DNA of 64,000 nucleotides from Saxidomus purpurata (taxonomy: Eukaryota > Mollusca > Bivalvia > Venerida > Veneridae): the NCBI GenBank assembly GCA_022818135.1, contig JAFMSR010000013.1, forward strand, positions 23,644,207 to 23,708,206. Direction: 5' to 3'. Position 1 is the stretch's first letter; each line of letters opens with the position of its first letter. The notes under the pieces are model-generated. The model was not told the DNA's origin, ran no database searches, and saw only the letters and a list, made by a program, of their open reading frames with translations. A program made the translations under genes and the position numbers. Shown piece after piece: positions 49,886 through 63,300 of this stretch.

Positions 49886-52800
49886 TATTTTATTTGGCAC
49901 TACATGGGTCTAGCTTATACGTATTTGCACATCTTTAGCTGGCTTTACTGATAACACTGAGTTGATATGTTACGTTGACCACTACTATAGTATGTGATGA
50001 GTTTAACCCTCGCCCTTCGAATATAACGTCATTATTAAATGAATGAACATTACGAAGGACGGATCGTAGCTCTATAATACGTAAACGTCACATATAATTA
50101 ACTAGATAGAAGCTGAGATAATGAGCTTCATGTTGAACTGCATCTATAGATGCTCAACTGATTTAGAAGTAATAACGGTGCTCCTATAAAACACTTATAT
50201 AGCCATAGTTTATCTTGAGTCATATAATGTCCTAATTTACTTAAGGAAAAGAAATTAACATTGTTAAGGACCTGGAGAGCTCGAGTATTGATCGCATTTT
50301 GTAAGTTGCTAGAAATAAAAAAACACACTGTAATTTCAAAAACATAATAATAGAGTAAAGAAGACAAGTCCTAGAACACACTTAAATTTTTGACATCCCT
50401 ATATTTCATCGGGTGTAGTATCTAATTTGCGTGGTTCTCTGTCAGATATTTAGGATAGTATGCGATACAGTACGTTTTTAAAATTGAGATACAAGTATCT
50501 AGACCCTTTACAGACTAAAGAACTTTTCGAGGAGTCAAGAATTATCAAAAACCGAATTTCTTCATTAAATTCCCATTGAATAGGCCAAATTGAAAGAAAT
50601 TAGAATTACTAAAATGAATAATCGTCGGTAGGAATATGATCAGTTCTAAAATAGATACGAAAGAGGTAACAAAATAACTTAAATTTTCTCTTTCATTTGG
50701 CTGCAACTATCGGACATTTTAAGAAACGTTTTGATATGGCATCTTTCACTACATACATAATAATTAGAACATATCTGTTTAAGGTAAGCCGCATATGGCA
50801 TTGCGTAGATAGTTTCGATCCTCAAAATCCAGGATTGTTATCTTGTATAACACTGTATATAAAGATTATACACGAATAATACAGATTTTCACGCAAGATA
50901 TTCCAACCTATTTATTGAAGAAAGATGGCCACAGTTCAAATGAAGTAAGTACAAGTCAATTCACACACCTGATTCTAAGATTTCTTGTTTAATCCAATGC
51001 GACAATAAATTTTATCATGTGTATTTCAAATACTGATACGATGAAACTGTTTTATGGAGCTGATGTAATTGCTTGATTGCTGAGTATGGCCGTTGGCATT
51101 ATGCAATTTTCAACATAGCAATTCTATCTGATTAATATGTTACATGAGGTTGGTTTCGCAACGTGACATTTTCGCACTGATTTTTTATTTTCTCTATAAC
51201 TTTTACTTATAATGTTTACTTTGCAGTAGAAATAATATTAACCTGTTCAGTATTTAATAAGACAAATAGAGCATATTTTCATGTTTAAATATTATACTTT
51301 GCAATATAGATTACATTTACACTTATACACAGAACACGAAAAGTAGAACAAGTCTTTATGCAATCTGGTATAAAACTGTATCTGTAAAATAATGCAGCGT
51401 TATGATTATGCAAAGTTGTAACTATAACTGTCATTAATGATGAAATCTAACCGTCTTGGGGGAAATTCAGTTGTTGCTATATAGCATGAGGATACGCTGT
51501 TTAAATGACTTCATAGCCTCCATGTTGTTTCTTTGTAAAGACAGAATCCTGACAGAATGCTTTGGAGTTTATAATAATTTAAAAGCTGTAAATTTGTTTA
51601 GTACCAATTTATTGCATTATGTTCTTTTATCTATTTTCGTCGGGCCATTTTATAGGTGTTATATTTTGCTAAGACCATGATAAAGTCTTTGAGTAAAAAG
51701 TTAAAAGCCATTCATTATACATAAATGTTTGCTTTAATCAACAAATTATGGTTTAGGCAAATTGTGTGGAATACATACTTTTCTTATTTAAAATGGCTCT
51801 ACAGAGATCAGAGCATACACAGAGACCACTTGAACTACATTCAAAGATTGGCTATTTGGTTTACATAACGCAATTAATATGTTAGTACTAAAACAATGAA
51901 ATGTTAATAGTTCCAGTCAATGCAATGATTCATACAAAATGCATATTGGTTAGGCAAGACAAGACTAAAAGCCTTACAGTTTTGCTGTTTTGTCGTATTC
52001 ACATTATTTGTTCATCAAAGGCGTGGGGACTGTAATGGCTGTTTTTGGCCTCATCTCAGAACTTCAAGAAAATGACCCGAATGATAGATCAATACTTAAA
52101 TTAAAATAAAACAATTGTTTTATTTCAATATCTGAAAGACGGTTACCTTGTTCAATTCAGCTAAATAATATTTTCGTTCTCAGTTTTAACATTTGTAATA
52201 TAATGCATCATCAAATGCTGTAATACCCTGTAGAAACATTGATTTGGGACTAAACTAATAGACCAGACGAAGACAGCAGTAGAGAAGCGGTTGTATACGT
52301 CTGTTTAGAATATATGGGCGATAAAAGATACCTCACTTTGTATTCCGGCCTCATTTTCCGGGTTGCCGTCATGTTTTAAGTTGCAAAACAAATTATAATA
52401 GCACTGAGAAAACCAGAAACAATAAGATATGCATTTCAATCATGTTGTTCTTTCGGTCCTAGTGCTTTAATTAAAAGGGCACTCACAAAAACAAAATGAG
52501 CATGCACGGCGGACTCGTGACGAAGAAATAAATGGCCTGATCACACAAAAACCATAACTTCACTATTATATGCTACACTGTAAGTACATCAGTCCCGGTG
52601 TGGGGGTAGCGTCGTTTCCTTGGTGGAACTGTCTTGAAGCAAGTGCAAGATTGCAAGAAGTTTGTTTCGCAATCGAAATTATGTATTATGAAATTTAAAT
52701 AAATACTATAAAACCTAAACGCAATTACCTCCACTCTTATAAGAGAGTCATGTACTATACAGTGACGTCAAGCACGTCTTAATATTACTGTAGCTAATTC

Positions 52801-53516
52801 AATTTTAGTGCTTGATAAAAATATATGTACTAAAAGGAAAATGCTTAGATCATTGAAGTTATTTCAGATCTGAAGTTCCAGTTGTAACATAAGCGACATT
52901 AAATTATTGAACTCTTTAATTTAATCTGAATAATTATTATGTTGTTCTATGATCTATGTTTTCCTCAGTGTTTGATATTGATGTGAACGCCAAATAATGC
53001 AGTAAATGAATGGTTGTATTGCGATACATCTATTTTGTATTTGTATCACAAGACATAAAGCAAAACAGCTTTCAGAAATGACTAGTCTAAAATATTGCAT
53101 CAGAATAAGGTTACCTACCAAGATTTCCAAGTTAATGGAAAGAATTTTGAAGGATAAAAGAACACGTAAACATCGCTGCGTTTTTATCCCCGTGATTAGT
53201 TCTCTGTAAACAGTGGACACTATGACCTGAGTTGTTTATTGGCGAGAGTTCATGAACAAACATTATACATATGAAGTTTTTGTAAAGCTCACATGTTATT
53301 AAGTCTGTTATTTCGCAACTGGTACGCACATTCTCCATGATTTCATACCATACATGTCGCTAATGACGTACATAGAAAGTGTATTTGACAAACATTCGTA
53401 CTCTTTGACCGATGTCGTTTATTGCTAACAACGTCATTGACACATCAACATGTGAAAGGTGGGATTATATTATGTTCATACAAACAGTTTTCACATTATG
53501 TCCACTATTTTCCAGG

Positions 53517-53526
53517 GTATATAATA
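53517..53526 (+). promoter_or_regulatory. TATA-like element upstream of a candidate mini-exon
   Basis: GTATATAATA lies about 70 bases upstream of the ATG at 53595. TATA-like strings are common in this AT-rich sequence, so on its own it is weak support. Confidence 0.15.
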
Positions 53527-53594
53527 CATGTAAGGAAATGCTTATAACAGTGTACAGTCTGAAAATAAAATACAAACAAAAAGGACTTGCCAAA

Positions 53595-53810
53595 ATGATT
53601 CTAGTGTTTGGCTTTCTTTTCACAGGTGAGAAATGTTTGTATTTCTAAGAACGATAACAAAACAAAACGTTGAATATTTTCCCGTGGTGTCATGATAGTG
53701 CATTAGTATTATGTTAAATAAAATCAGATATAAATGTAGGTTGTTTTTTGTGTGTTGCAGTTCGTGATAGTTTTGTCAGCAAATATAGTTTTATGAAAAT
53801 AAGCTATTAA
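53595..53810 (+). other. Speculative two-exon micro-ORF with signal-like start
   Basis: The ATG at 53595 starts a hydrophobic ten-residue stretch (MILVFGFLFT). It is cut by a strong donor-like CACAG|GTGAG at 53625/53626. A pyrimidine-rich acceptor-like TTTTTTGTGTGTTGCAG ends at 53760. Joining the two keeps a reading frame that closes at TAA 53808-53810, giving about 26 residues. The intron would be 135 bases, GT-AG, phase 1. The product is too short to classify. It could be a chance arrangement, the start of a longer secreted protein whose true second exon lies elsewhere, or a micropeptide. Confidence 0.12.
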
Positions 53811-56566
53811 ATTAAATGGGGAAAAACGTAAGCAAAAAAACATTGACATGTTGAACTAAACTAATAAGTTGAGAATATCCTGCAAAATGAAAAGCAAAAA
53901 AAAAAACAAAGATATATATCTTCAACACTTTTAACTTTCTCCACATCAAAGTTTATATACATCTGAGCACATATATTTTTGTATATATCATAAATTTTCA
54001 CTATGTAAATATAAAGCAACAAACTTGGAAAAAACGGTACCAATTGCTGAACAAAACATATTTCTTAATTCAAATACCAAAGAATAACTGTAAATCAGAC
54101 CTTTGCATCTACGTTTTGGATAGACCGTTAAATAGGACACATTTATACGTAGGCTCAAAATAATAAAATAGTATTATTTTATTAATTTGATTTCGTTTAC
54201 GTAATTTAAAGAGTTCATTTACCTATAAAGGGATACATCACTAAAAATGCTTTTAAGGAATAAAATCTGGCGAATCCAATATGGCATTGCCTTGACAAAC
54301 TTAGTGTTGCCTAAGCAAAAACAAATGTTTCACTTCTCTTTGCATTTAAAATATGAATGCATTATTTTGGATTGCCAAATACTGCAAAGGACTATAAGGT
54401 AGATTCATTTTAAAATAAACATGTAAATATTGAATTTGATTTGCAAAGTATCGATTGCCGGCCATGTTATGTTATTATTCAACTTACCAAACAAAACTGC
54501 CGATAAATGCATTTTATTTGGGTTCATTATATGTTATATTTGTATTTGAACTCACTACTTCGTGCAAAGCTTTCATATACATTTTGTGTAGCATTCAGTG
54601 TGGGAGCGCGAGTTTTCTGATGAAATGTTTTTAGACCTCAAAATTATTATAAGTGGGACAGAATGAACTGCATTTTCCTTGAAAACTTTAATTAGGTCTC
54701 ATTTGTCATGATTATAGTATTTGATCATGTACATTTATATCACTTCCCCCAGTATAATCGTTAAATTAAACAAAAGCATTGCTGGACACTGCAGTGAACG
54801 TTTTGTTTTCATCTGATTAACAAGAGAACGTTCAATCAGAACAGACACCTTGTTTGTTTGTGTGCTATACTGTCTTTAAACAAATTGTACGATCAAAAAC
54901 GAATTGACTCAAACAACATACCCTGCTCTGCACTTAGAAATGAGACACATTCTTCCCACACCGTAATTGTGTTTACAAATAAGAAACAGAGTACTGCATA
55001 CATTCATTTATAAAGCTTAAGGCTTTATTTGGCATATTCCTATTTGTACTTTGTCTCTGTTTACTACTGAACACAGATTTTCAACACGCAAACGGATTTT
55101 CCTTTTCACATCGTTACACGTAATTGTTCTCAACTCGGTTAGATTTAATGGGAAAATCTCGTATGCTTTAAAGACATGGCAAGCAACTAGTAAATTCCAA
55201 TTATGCTTTCAAGGCGGATTATAAATTATCAAAGTAAATAAGTGATAGATGGGATTACTATGAACATGTATGTACTCGAAAAAATCGGGCTATTTTGAAA
55301 TGCTGGTAGAAGCAAAAAGGTAATTTTGAAATTCTCTCGATCAAATAGAAATAAATACCAGTATTGGCAAAACACAGAAGAACTTACATCTAACGTAATA
55401 CTAAATGTAGCATCAGTGATTATTCAGTCTTAATCTTTGACAGTCTTGTCTCCTGTTAGGTGGGACGGAATAACGTGTTTTAATTATATGACTTAATACG
55501 GGGAAATACAGTGTTTTTGCCATTGTTTACAAGTAAGAGATACATTAATGTGATACATTTTATGCCAAATAAAATATTGTATATTTTAAATACCGTTACA
55601 ATGCAGATATAAACACTTTAAATATTATCTAAATATTTCATTTGAAAAAAACTTTCCATTGGATTGTCATGAAACAAATTAGACAGTCAAATACAGCACT
55701 TTTATTTTATAATGAAATTAAATAAGAGCTCTATCTTTGCAATGAGCCATACACTCATCAAAGAAGCCTTTGAAATCGAATACAGCTAAATGATTTTTAC
55801 ATAATCAAAACATAGACATTGTTTACATTAAGTGCGTTATTTTGTTTCATCTTCGTGCTGCACAGTTGCTATAAGGGTATTGCCTTTCTCTGTTTGATTC
55901 TTCTGTATCTTTGTCTAAAGTGTGGTAACCTTAATAAAACGATGTTAATTGTCACATCACTAACCCTATGGACAAGGACAACGTCTGAGAATTTGATGTT
56001 CAAGTATGACTTTGTCGCTCAGTTAGTTTTAAGTTGGTAGTTCTCGCATATGTTAAATCAACAAGTCTTGCGTTTCCTGAATTCCTCTATAATTATGTTA
56101 TACAGAAAAACACTTGAAAACTTGTTAATAATGTTGTAAGCGTTTGAAATTTTTGGAGCTATTGCCAACAGTTAATTGACTGATATTGACAATAAAAAAT
56201 CACACGTTTTAATAATCTCGTTTAGACAATTCGCAAGTTCGAATCTAAAACTGCTTAAACTAGTTCAGGTCAGAATCAGGAAAACTGAAGTCAGATAAGT
56301 ATTCTAAATGTAACATAACTGCTTCCGAAATTTCTGGGATAATTCATAATTTTTCTAATGGGGGTTGAATGTTGCAATGATGCACTTAGTACCCGATATT
56401 TTTCTCCGTACAGCTAACAGGTAATATTCTGCAAACACAAATAGTGTGTTCAAAGGAAGAGAAGTGATAAAATTCAATTTTGAAAAGGACATATATCGTA
56501 AAATGCCTCATTTAGCACAACTAATCAACAAAGAGACATTTGTGAAATAACAGACGTTTCAGCGAT

Positions 56567-57225
56567 GTTCATCATTTATTCTAACATGGCTCACGATTTT
56601 ATCTCTATATACAAATGGTAGAAAAATTATGTTATATTAAACCATAAACAACGCGGGAAACGATATGCTGTTTACATGATGTTAAATGAGCATTCGCGTA
56701 GAAATTAAAACTTCGCATTTATTCACCTTCATGTTAGAATAGAAATAACATCCTTTTCAGCGTTGTTTTCGTCTAATAAACAATAATTTGTCGTACTGAT
56801 GCGCAGTTATAAACCACTCAGGCCTTCGTCTTTCGTGGCTAATTACTGCGTATTAATACTCTAAATCATTGTTTATCAAACGACTAATACCACTGGAGCG
56901 GATTTTATTTCATAAATAAACATTCATTTGGAGTACTGATACGCAGTAAATAGCCACGAAGGCCGGAGTCCTGAGTGGTTATTAACTGCGCATCAGTACG
57001 ACAAATTATTATTTATTAGACGATAACAACACTGAAAAGGATGTTATTTCGATTCTAACATGACCAGATATTTCAAAAAGTGAATAATTGCAAAGGCGCA
57101 ATATGTCGTCATGTTTATAGCATATCGCTTCCCGCGTTGTTTATGGTTAAATATAACATAATTTTTCTACTCTTTGCATATAGAGACAAAATTGTGATTC
57201 ATGTTAGAATCTGTAATAAATCGTT
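56567..57225. mobile_element. Foldback element / long inverted-repeat MITE
   Basis: Two arms of about 300 bases are inverted copies of each other around a centre near 56890-56900. Matching pairs include AACAACGCGGGAA (56647) with TTCCCGCGTTGTT (57130), GTCGTACTGATGCGCAGTTA (56791) with its complement near 56990, and TTCTAACATGGCTCACGA (56579) with its complement near 57195-57212. Identity between arms looks about 80-90% by eye. There is no transposase frame. This is the structure of a non-autonomous foldback-type DNA element, and the transcript would form a long double-stranded hairpin. Target-site duplications were not resolved. Confidence 0.85.
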
Positions 57226-59291
57226 ATCCACCATTAATTGTACAATAACTTTACGTAGATTATTGAATGCTTTATGGTACCACAACATATTTTAAAACGC
57301 TGCTTTTACCGATGATGACTAGAATGTTTAGCTTAAACTTTTAAGTTATATGTAATAACACGTGTAAATATTCTTATCATTTATGCTTTTGAAGTTATTT
57401 AATTTGATACCAGTTTTAGGGAGTGAAGCAGAAAATTGTAATCGGATATTTTAAGATCTGGTGTAATATCAAACATCAAACATGTTATTCATCTGTAATA
57501 ATTCATAGAACATGAAAATAGATGCAGCGTTAAAATAACAGTTGTGCCTCATAATGTTAAAGTACTTACGATTTGACCAGATAAATGCAATATTTAGATA
57601 ATTTTATAGGTAAAATTCTCTTTTTCTACTATAATAATTATAATTGTGTTTATAGTCCGAATCATTGGTTCGAATCCATGATCAAATGTACCATATCCTA
57701 TTGGCCATGGCGGCTTTTCGAATTTTCACCATTTTCTATCCAATATTATAGCCATAAGATCATCGATTAAAATACCGTTTCCTTATATCATATGAATGTT
57801 GAAATTGGGTTATCCCGTGATACTAGTGTTACCGAATAGGAACTGTTTATGTGACCATTGCCATTTGAAATGAGACTGTTTTGGAATATTCTAGATAATT
57901 ACCTTCATTCAAGTCTTTCTGCTTTATGACAATGTAATTAACATCTTAAATTCACCGTTAATATTGTGGGCGGGCGTAGCGTGTCTCGCTTAGATTTATT
58001 ACCCAACATTATTAATAATCTTTTCCCACGCAAGTAACGACAATACAATACGTTACAGTTTTGAGTACAGTTTTGAGCAAGATTTTAATCTCTTTTTGAA
58101 TTAACACTAAAGTATATACACAACATGGTCAAGCCTACATATCGGTTGGATGTTGTCAAGTCGGCACAATTATAATGAACATTTCTGTGAACCATTAATA
58201 ACCCTAAACTCATAGAACAGTGGTCAACCTTAGCAATAAAGAGTCACGTCCGTTTTATTATTTAGTCTAGTGCGACATCTGATGTATTCAAGAAACCGTT
58301 GAAAATCAGTTGATAGAATTTTCATTGAGTGAATAGCATTATTGCAGTTTCTTTTGGTTTCTTTTAGTATCTTACATAACATAAGTTCTATTCTTTCAAC
58401 CGACAATGATGTGCAAACTAACAAATGGAAATACATTTTATTTATTTTAGAAAACGCAGGGTAGGAGGTCACTGTAGTTATTAAATCAAGATAGATTTTG
58501 ATCTATTCCAGAAGTGGTCGGAATAACACCAAGGTTTTTGATGGAGTAGAGGGAATTAAATCAGACAGTGGGAGTCGATCAGGTAATTTTCGCCATCCAC
58601 GCAGTAAGGACAATTGATATTCCCCGGATGTGGTGTCAAAGCAGATGTGAAATAAACGAAATTGAAGCCGCCTATACAATGGCAATAAAAATCACAGAGA
58701 GGTTACATAAACAGACGAAGGCAATCATAAGTAATAGAGGAACAACAGGCTAATCGTCTTTTCATTACGCTCCTATCAAGTCGATATTGGATAGCCGACA
58801 CTGATGTGATAGAAACAGTATTTATAAATATGTTGTGCGTTGAGTGTTAAGCTGTATTGGACATGTTAATATCATGTAGCATTGGACAAATGGTAAAATA
58901 ATAAGACATAAAAATTGTTTTAGTCGTTGCATAATTTGTAACGGAAAGCAATTACCTGTTACAGACCTGGACAATTGTTTTTGTTGAGAAGAAAAACTCT
59001 GTCAGTTTGTATACGGTAAATACTTATTCAAAGCACAATAAGTAAAATATTCATTTTTAAATATATTATTATGGATTTATTGAGGAAAAATACATGGTTT
59101 TTATTTGTGGAACATTTTGTTTTAACTTGAATTGTCGGTGAATTAAATATTAGACATTTTGATATTGTAATATCATTAATTGGACTACATAATTACGGAC
59201 AATACGAAACGATCTGTTGAGATGAAAAATTAGTAATTTAATGTTTCTAACATATCCGGAATAAACACCTTGTATCGGTAAAGAAGGAAGA
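57226..59291. other. Intergenic region upstream of the second receptor gene
   Basis: About 2 kb without a recognisable gene. A B-box-like GGTTCGAATCC at about 57668 has no matching A box. Overlapping short frames on both strands at 58503-58753 have no recognised domain. The last few hundred bases presumably include the promoter and 5' UTR of the plus-strand receptor, but no specific element can be named with confidence. Confidence 0.45.
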
Positions 59292-60362
59292 ATGAATTCA
59301 ACTAATATTTCGTCCTCCAACGAAACTGATATGTTAGATGACTTTAGTGTATGGTACAGTCAATGGCATGGCTACCTCAGCTTGGTCATTTGTGCTTTAG
59401 GTGTACCACTTAACATCATCAACATAATAGTTCTAACTAGACGTAATATGCAGACCCCAATCAACTTTATTCTCACGTGTTTGGCAATATCAGATATGGC
59501 TACCATGGTATCTTATGTGCCTTTTGCTTATCATTTTTATTGTAAACATTCGGCAAATTCAATATCATCCGAGAAAAACAGCTTTGGGTGGATGAATTTT
59601 CTTCTTGTGTACTTGAATTTCTCCGCAACTACACATACAATTTCTATCTGGATTGCCGTGGCTTTAGCAATGTTACGTTATCATCAAACACATTCTCCAG
59701 CAAAGGGAACTTTAACGCGCATGCGCAGACTTATACGTGCAAGAGTAATTGTTTGTTTTATCGTATGTTTTTCTATTGCAATAATGATTCCGAATTATGT
59801 AAGTAACAATTTGGAGCAATTTCATCTACGAGACAATTCAACAGTATACGTATTTGAGGAATGGAATTTAGAACCTGTCAAGATGATTGCCTTAATATTG
59901 TACAGCACTTTAGCAAAGCTGGTTCCCTGTGTTCTGATTATTATATATGGTGGGTTACTGCTTAGGACATTACATAAAACAATGGAATACCAAAGGCATA
60001 TGACAGCATCTGGTGCGTGTTTAAATTCGCAAAGAAGCAATGATCCCTCAAGGACAACAACAATGTTGCTTATTGTCATTGTTCTTTTTCTACTTACAGA
60101 ACTCCCGCAAGGTATTCTAATTATTTGTTGCATTTTTGTAGATAACTTTTTTGAAAGTATTTATATACCCCTTGGTGATGTAATGGACAGTCTTGCTTTG
60201 ATGAACAATGGGATTAATTTTGTTCTCTACTGCACAATGAGTCGAGACTTTAGACAAACATTTATTAAACTGTTTTGTGGTTTTGTTGTTAACCTAAGCA
60301 AACCGAATTCCTATGCACCTACTATGATTGTCCACAGACAATTACCAGATAGCAATGTATAA
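59292..60362 (+). CDS. Class A neuropeptide-type GPCR, myosuppressin/dmsr/sex-peptide-receptor-like, intronless
   Basis: A single frame of 356 residues with seven hydrophobic segments at about 27-48, 57-80, 102-128, 150-168, 197-225, 256-281 and 294-313. The N-terminus has N-glycosylation sites at Asn2, Asn5 and Asn10, and Asn182 lies in the second extracellular loop. Family-typical phrases are IINIIVLTRRNMQTPIN (TM1-loop-TM2), Asp68 in TM2, TISIWIAVALAMLRY ending TM3 (LRY in place of DRY), FLLTELPQGIL in TM6, and NNGINFVLYCTMSRDFRQ in TM7 and helix 8 (NFxxY in place of NPxxY). This set is characteristic of invertebrate receptors related to Drosophila myosuppressin and sex-peptide receptors and the nematode dmsr group, so an amidated-peptide ligand is likely but not shown. 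No Cys is seen in the second extracellular loop. An in-frame stop about 33 bases upstream supports the chosen ATG. No break was found. Confidence 0.92.
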   Translation: MNSTNISSSNETDMLDDFSVWYSQWHGYLSLVICALGVPLNIINIIVLTRRNMQTPINFILTCLAISDMATMVSYVPFAYHFYCKHSANSISSEKNSFGWMNFLLVYLNFSATTHTISIWIAVALAMLRYHQTHSPAKGTLTRMRRLIRARVIVCFIVCFSIAIMIPNYVSNNLEQFHLRDNSTVYVFEEWNLEPVKMIALILYSTLAKLVPCVLIIIYGGLLLRTLHKTMEYQRHMTASGACLNSQRSNDPSRTTTMLLIVIVLFLLTELPQGILIICCIFVDNFFESIYIPLGDVMDSLALMNNGINFVLYCTMSRDFRQTFIKLFCGFVVNLSKPNSYAPTMIVHRQLPDSNV

Positions 60363-63300
60363 CATGATATCACCAGCTAGTGAAGTATAAAGATGTGATT
60401 AAAAGGGCAATGTTAGTATATGTTTCACAGATTGTCTTTTACTCTGTCTTGTAATGCTCTTCAAAAACATGTAATTTTTTGTTAATTTGTGAAATACGGC
60501 TAATTTTAGATATAAAAATAAAGTCTGTGAATGCTCCTTTTGACTGTAAACCTTTTTCCTTTGAATCAAGTATTCTACAACGGTTTATCATTGTGCGTTT
60601 CTCAAAAATGCCCCTTGACAATCGTCATATAAACTTACTCTTTCTCGATATTTTTTTTCTTTTTTTTAACTAAAAGCTTCGGAGCCTTGTGTAAGACCCT
60701 CGCCTTCAGCAAATACAGTACAGTAATTGGTGTTTACTTCAATTATATATCAATCATTGCGGTAATTGAAAATGAATGAAAATATTTTCATTTTGTGTAG
60801 AAGGAGTGTTTTCAAAGCTTGCCTCTGTAAAAGTGTGTCAACGCTGTACGGTTTTATGACATGCAACTATCTGTTACGGAAACGTATATTGACCTCCTTT
60901 ATATATTTAGATCAAATTTAAAAATGTACTATTTTTCTATTTTGAGAGTATATATATATGTCACCTTTAATATGTGATAGTCTATTTAAGAACGAAGATA
61001 CAAAGTTCTGATTTACAGTTGTTCTTATGAATTTGAATCAAGAAATAAGTTTTGGTCAGTAATTCATATCCTTTTTACCTATTTATTTGTATTAGATCTA
61101 CATTCTGAAAATTAATAATGTATTTGTGCTGAAATAAGTATAAATTTAAAGGTGGAGAAAGTTAAAAGTGTTGAAAATATTTTTTTTTTCTGTCATCTTT
61201 ATTTGTACCGGATATATTCAACTCATTAGTTTAATACAACATGACATATGTTTTTCTTAAGTTTGTTCCAAGTTAATTTAATAGCTTATTTTCATAAAAT
61301 GATATGAGTCTGAAATATTTGATGACTACATGGCTTTGCATATTTTGGTAAGTTAAGAAAATGTAGAAATACCACGATAACAGGGTTGTCAACTAATTAC
61401 TATATAATGTATATTTAAATAAGCTTTGAAGAACTGTCTATTATGTGGTGTTTGAGACATGTTTGTGCAATTTTTAATACGTTGAAGAATCAGTATGCTT
61501 AGGAAAACAAAAGGATGCAAATACACGCAGTGTTTAATAGCCTTTAATTGATAAAATGTACATAGGAGGCAATTAATCAAACTTAATAAAGACGTAAAAT
61601 TACAATTCTGCCATACTTATTCCTCTATTTTAAACATAATGAATTACTTTTGTAGATGTAATAAAATCATGATTTTCATTTAAGCCCCTGTTAAAATTTC
61701 ATAAATGATCTTGCGTTATTTATGTGAGCTGTAAGACTTCAGGTGAATATCTGTCAGCTTTAATCAAAGTGTACTGTTTGTTTCTTTGATAAAATTATAC
61801 TGTTTTATATATAAAAAAGCTAAACAGTCTGTAACAAACATTTTAGATAATAGTTGTATTTAGCGACAACAGCCAAAAAAGCTTTATATGTAATTTTATT
61901 GACAAAAGTCATATTTAATGTGTAAGATAACTGTACAATAATTAGATTTCTGTTTTTGGAGTCAACCAATTAAAAATTACGAGAGAGAATAAGTATTATG
62001 GCGATATTTGCTATGTCATGCATTTGAGACAAAATAATTGTATTGTAGCAAATCACGTCAAGTTGTCGTAAATACATTAACAAAAATAATCAATAATAGT
62101 CAGAAAATAATTTGACTTCAAATTGAAGAACTTGTTAAGAGGAACAATGTTTTTGATTTTAAAATTTGGAGTATTAAATGTGAAGATATTGCAGATTGAA
62201 CATCTAAAAAATTAAGGTTTATGGAGGCGGCCATTTTGAATATGTGATGTCATAGTGCAGTAATTAAATATTCATGCCATTATTACTGCTTAGTTAAAAA
62301 CAGCAGCTTCAAGTGTATATTAAAATATGGTAACTTATATGACACTTTATCTATGAGCCAACTTCTGGTGAAAAAACAGTCATGAAAAAGAGTAAATGGA
62401 GTTCAAAATTAAATTTTGAAAAAGGGGCGTGTCTAATAGTATGTCTAATTTGCATGTTTACTAAATCTTTTATTTCTCATAGCTCTTTTTATTTTTCATC
62501 CGATTTCAAAACTTCTTTCAACTATGTGTTTATGTTAGTAAGCTCTTTAATTTCAGACTAAGTTATAGTTTGACTTTCGTTACCTTTTAATGACATTTGA
62601 TAAAGATAGGAACGCATTTGTAACCTTCATAGACACCCTTTCATAACTTTTTTCTTGTAATTTTAGATTTAAGATTTTTCTCCTGAAGCCCTACTGACTA
62701 ATTGCTGAATGAATATAAAACATACTAGTCTTGAATAACCGGCACTAGGACCACGACGAAAATTGAAAATAAGGGAAATCACAGTCCCATTTTGTTTGTT
62801 GCTGTGTTTGTGAAAGACAGCATGTTCCATTTTGTTAAATTTAATTTAATTCAACTTTTAAATGAGTTCCTAGTCTGTATCAATGTTATTAATAGTATTA
62901 TTTTACAAATAAACAATATATTATGTCATGCTTTGCAATGCCGAAATAAATAGTAACAAAAATCGACTTTTTCCTACAACATAGTCTCAAACCATTATTA
63001 CATTTTTATTGTGGATATTAATCACATGTGATGAAGAAGAAACAGGATACTCATGAAAAGACTCAGCCTCTTAGGTTAGGACTTTCTTGGCTCTTTTGCA
63101 GTTACATCATTCGAGTACAAATTATGTATAATCAAGACTTAGGAAGAAATATATATCATAACTAGCGTCTACCAATGCACGATTTCACCTCAATATCATA
63201 TTCATATACCAAACTATCACATAATATCAAACCAATGTCTCAAAGATTGCAGAATTAATCTCCTGTCGTTTCGCATCATATTTTCCATAATAATTGTGTT

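Larger units (their letters stand above)
46401..53400. other. Gene-poor region, middle part
   Basis: About 7 kb with no recognisable gene. It holds a G16 run, a pair of 20-bp direct repeats near 47.2 kb, a small hairpin at 47340-47370, and one tRNA-like relic at 49817-49885. Open frames of up to about 90 codons show no domain and no consistent start or splice context. Confidence 0.5.
53401..56566. other. Gene-poor region, right part
   Basis: No supported gene. A speculative two-exon micro-ORF near 53595-53810 is listed separately. The rest is AT-rich, with hydrophobic short frames such as 55819-56040 that lack any supporting motif. Confidence 0.5.

Noticed and set aside
57662..57685. Perfect B-box-like GGTTCGAATCC
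   Set aside because: No A box lies at the right distance and the flanks do not fold as a tRNA.
58503..58753. Overlapping frames on both strands
   Set aside because: Neither resembles a known protein, and overlap on opposite strands at this length is expected by chance.
59822..60133. 103-codon minus-strand frame inside the second receptor gene
   Set aside because: It is a shadow of the strongly supported receptor on the other strand.
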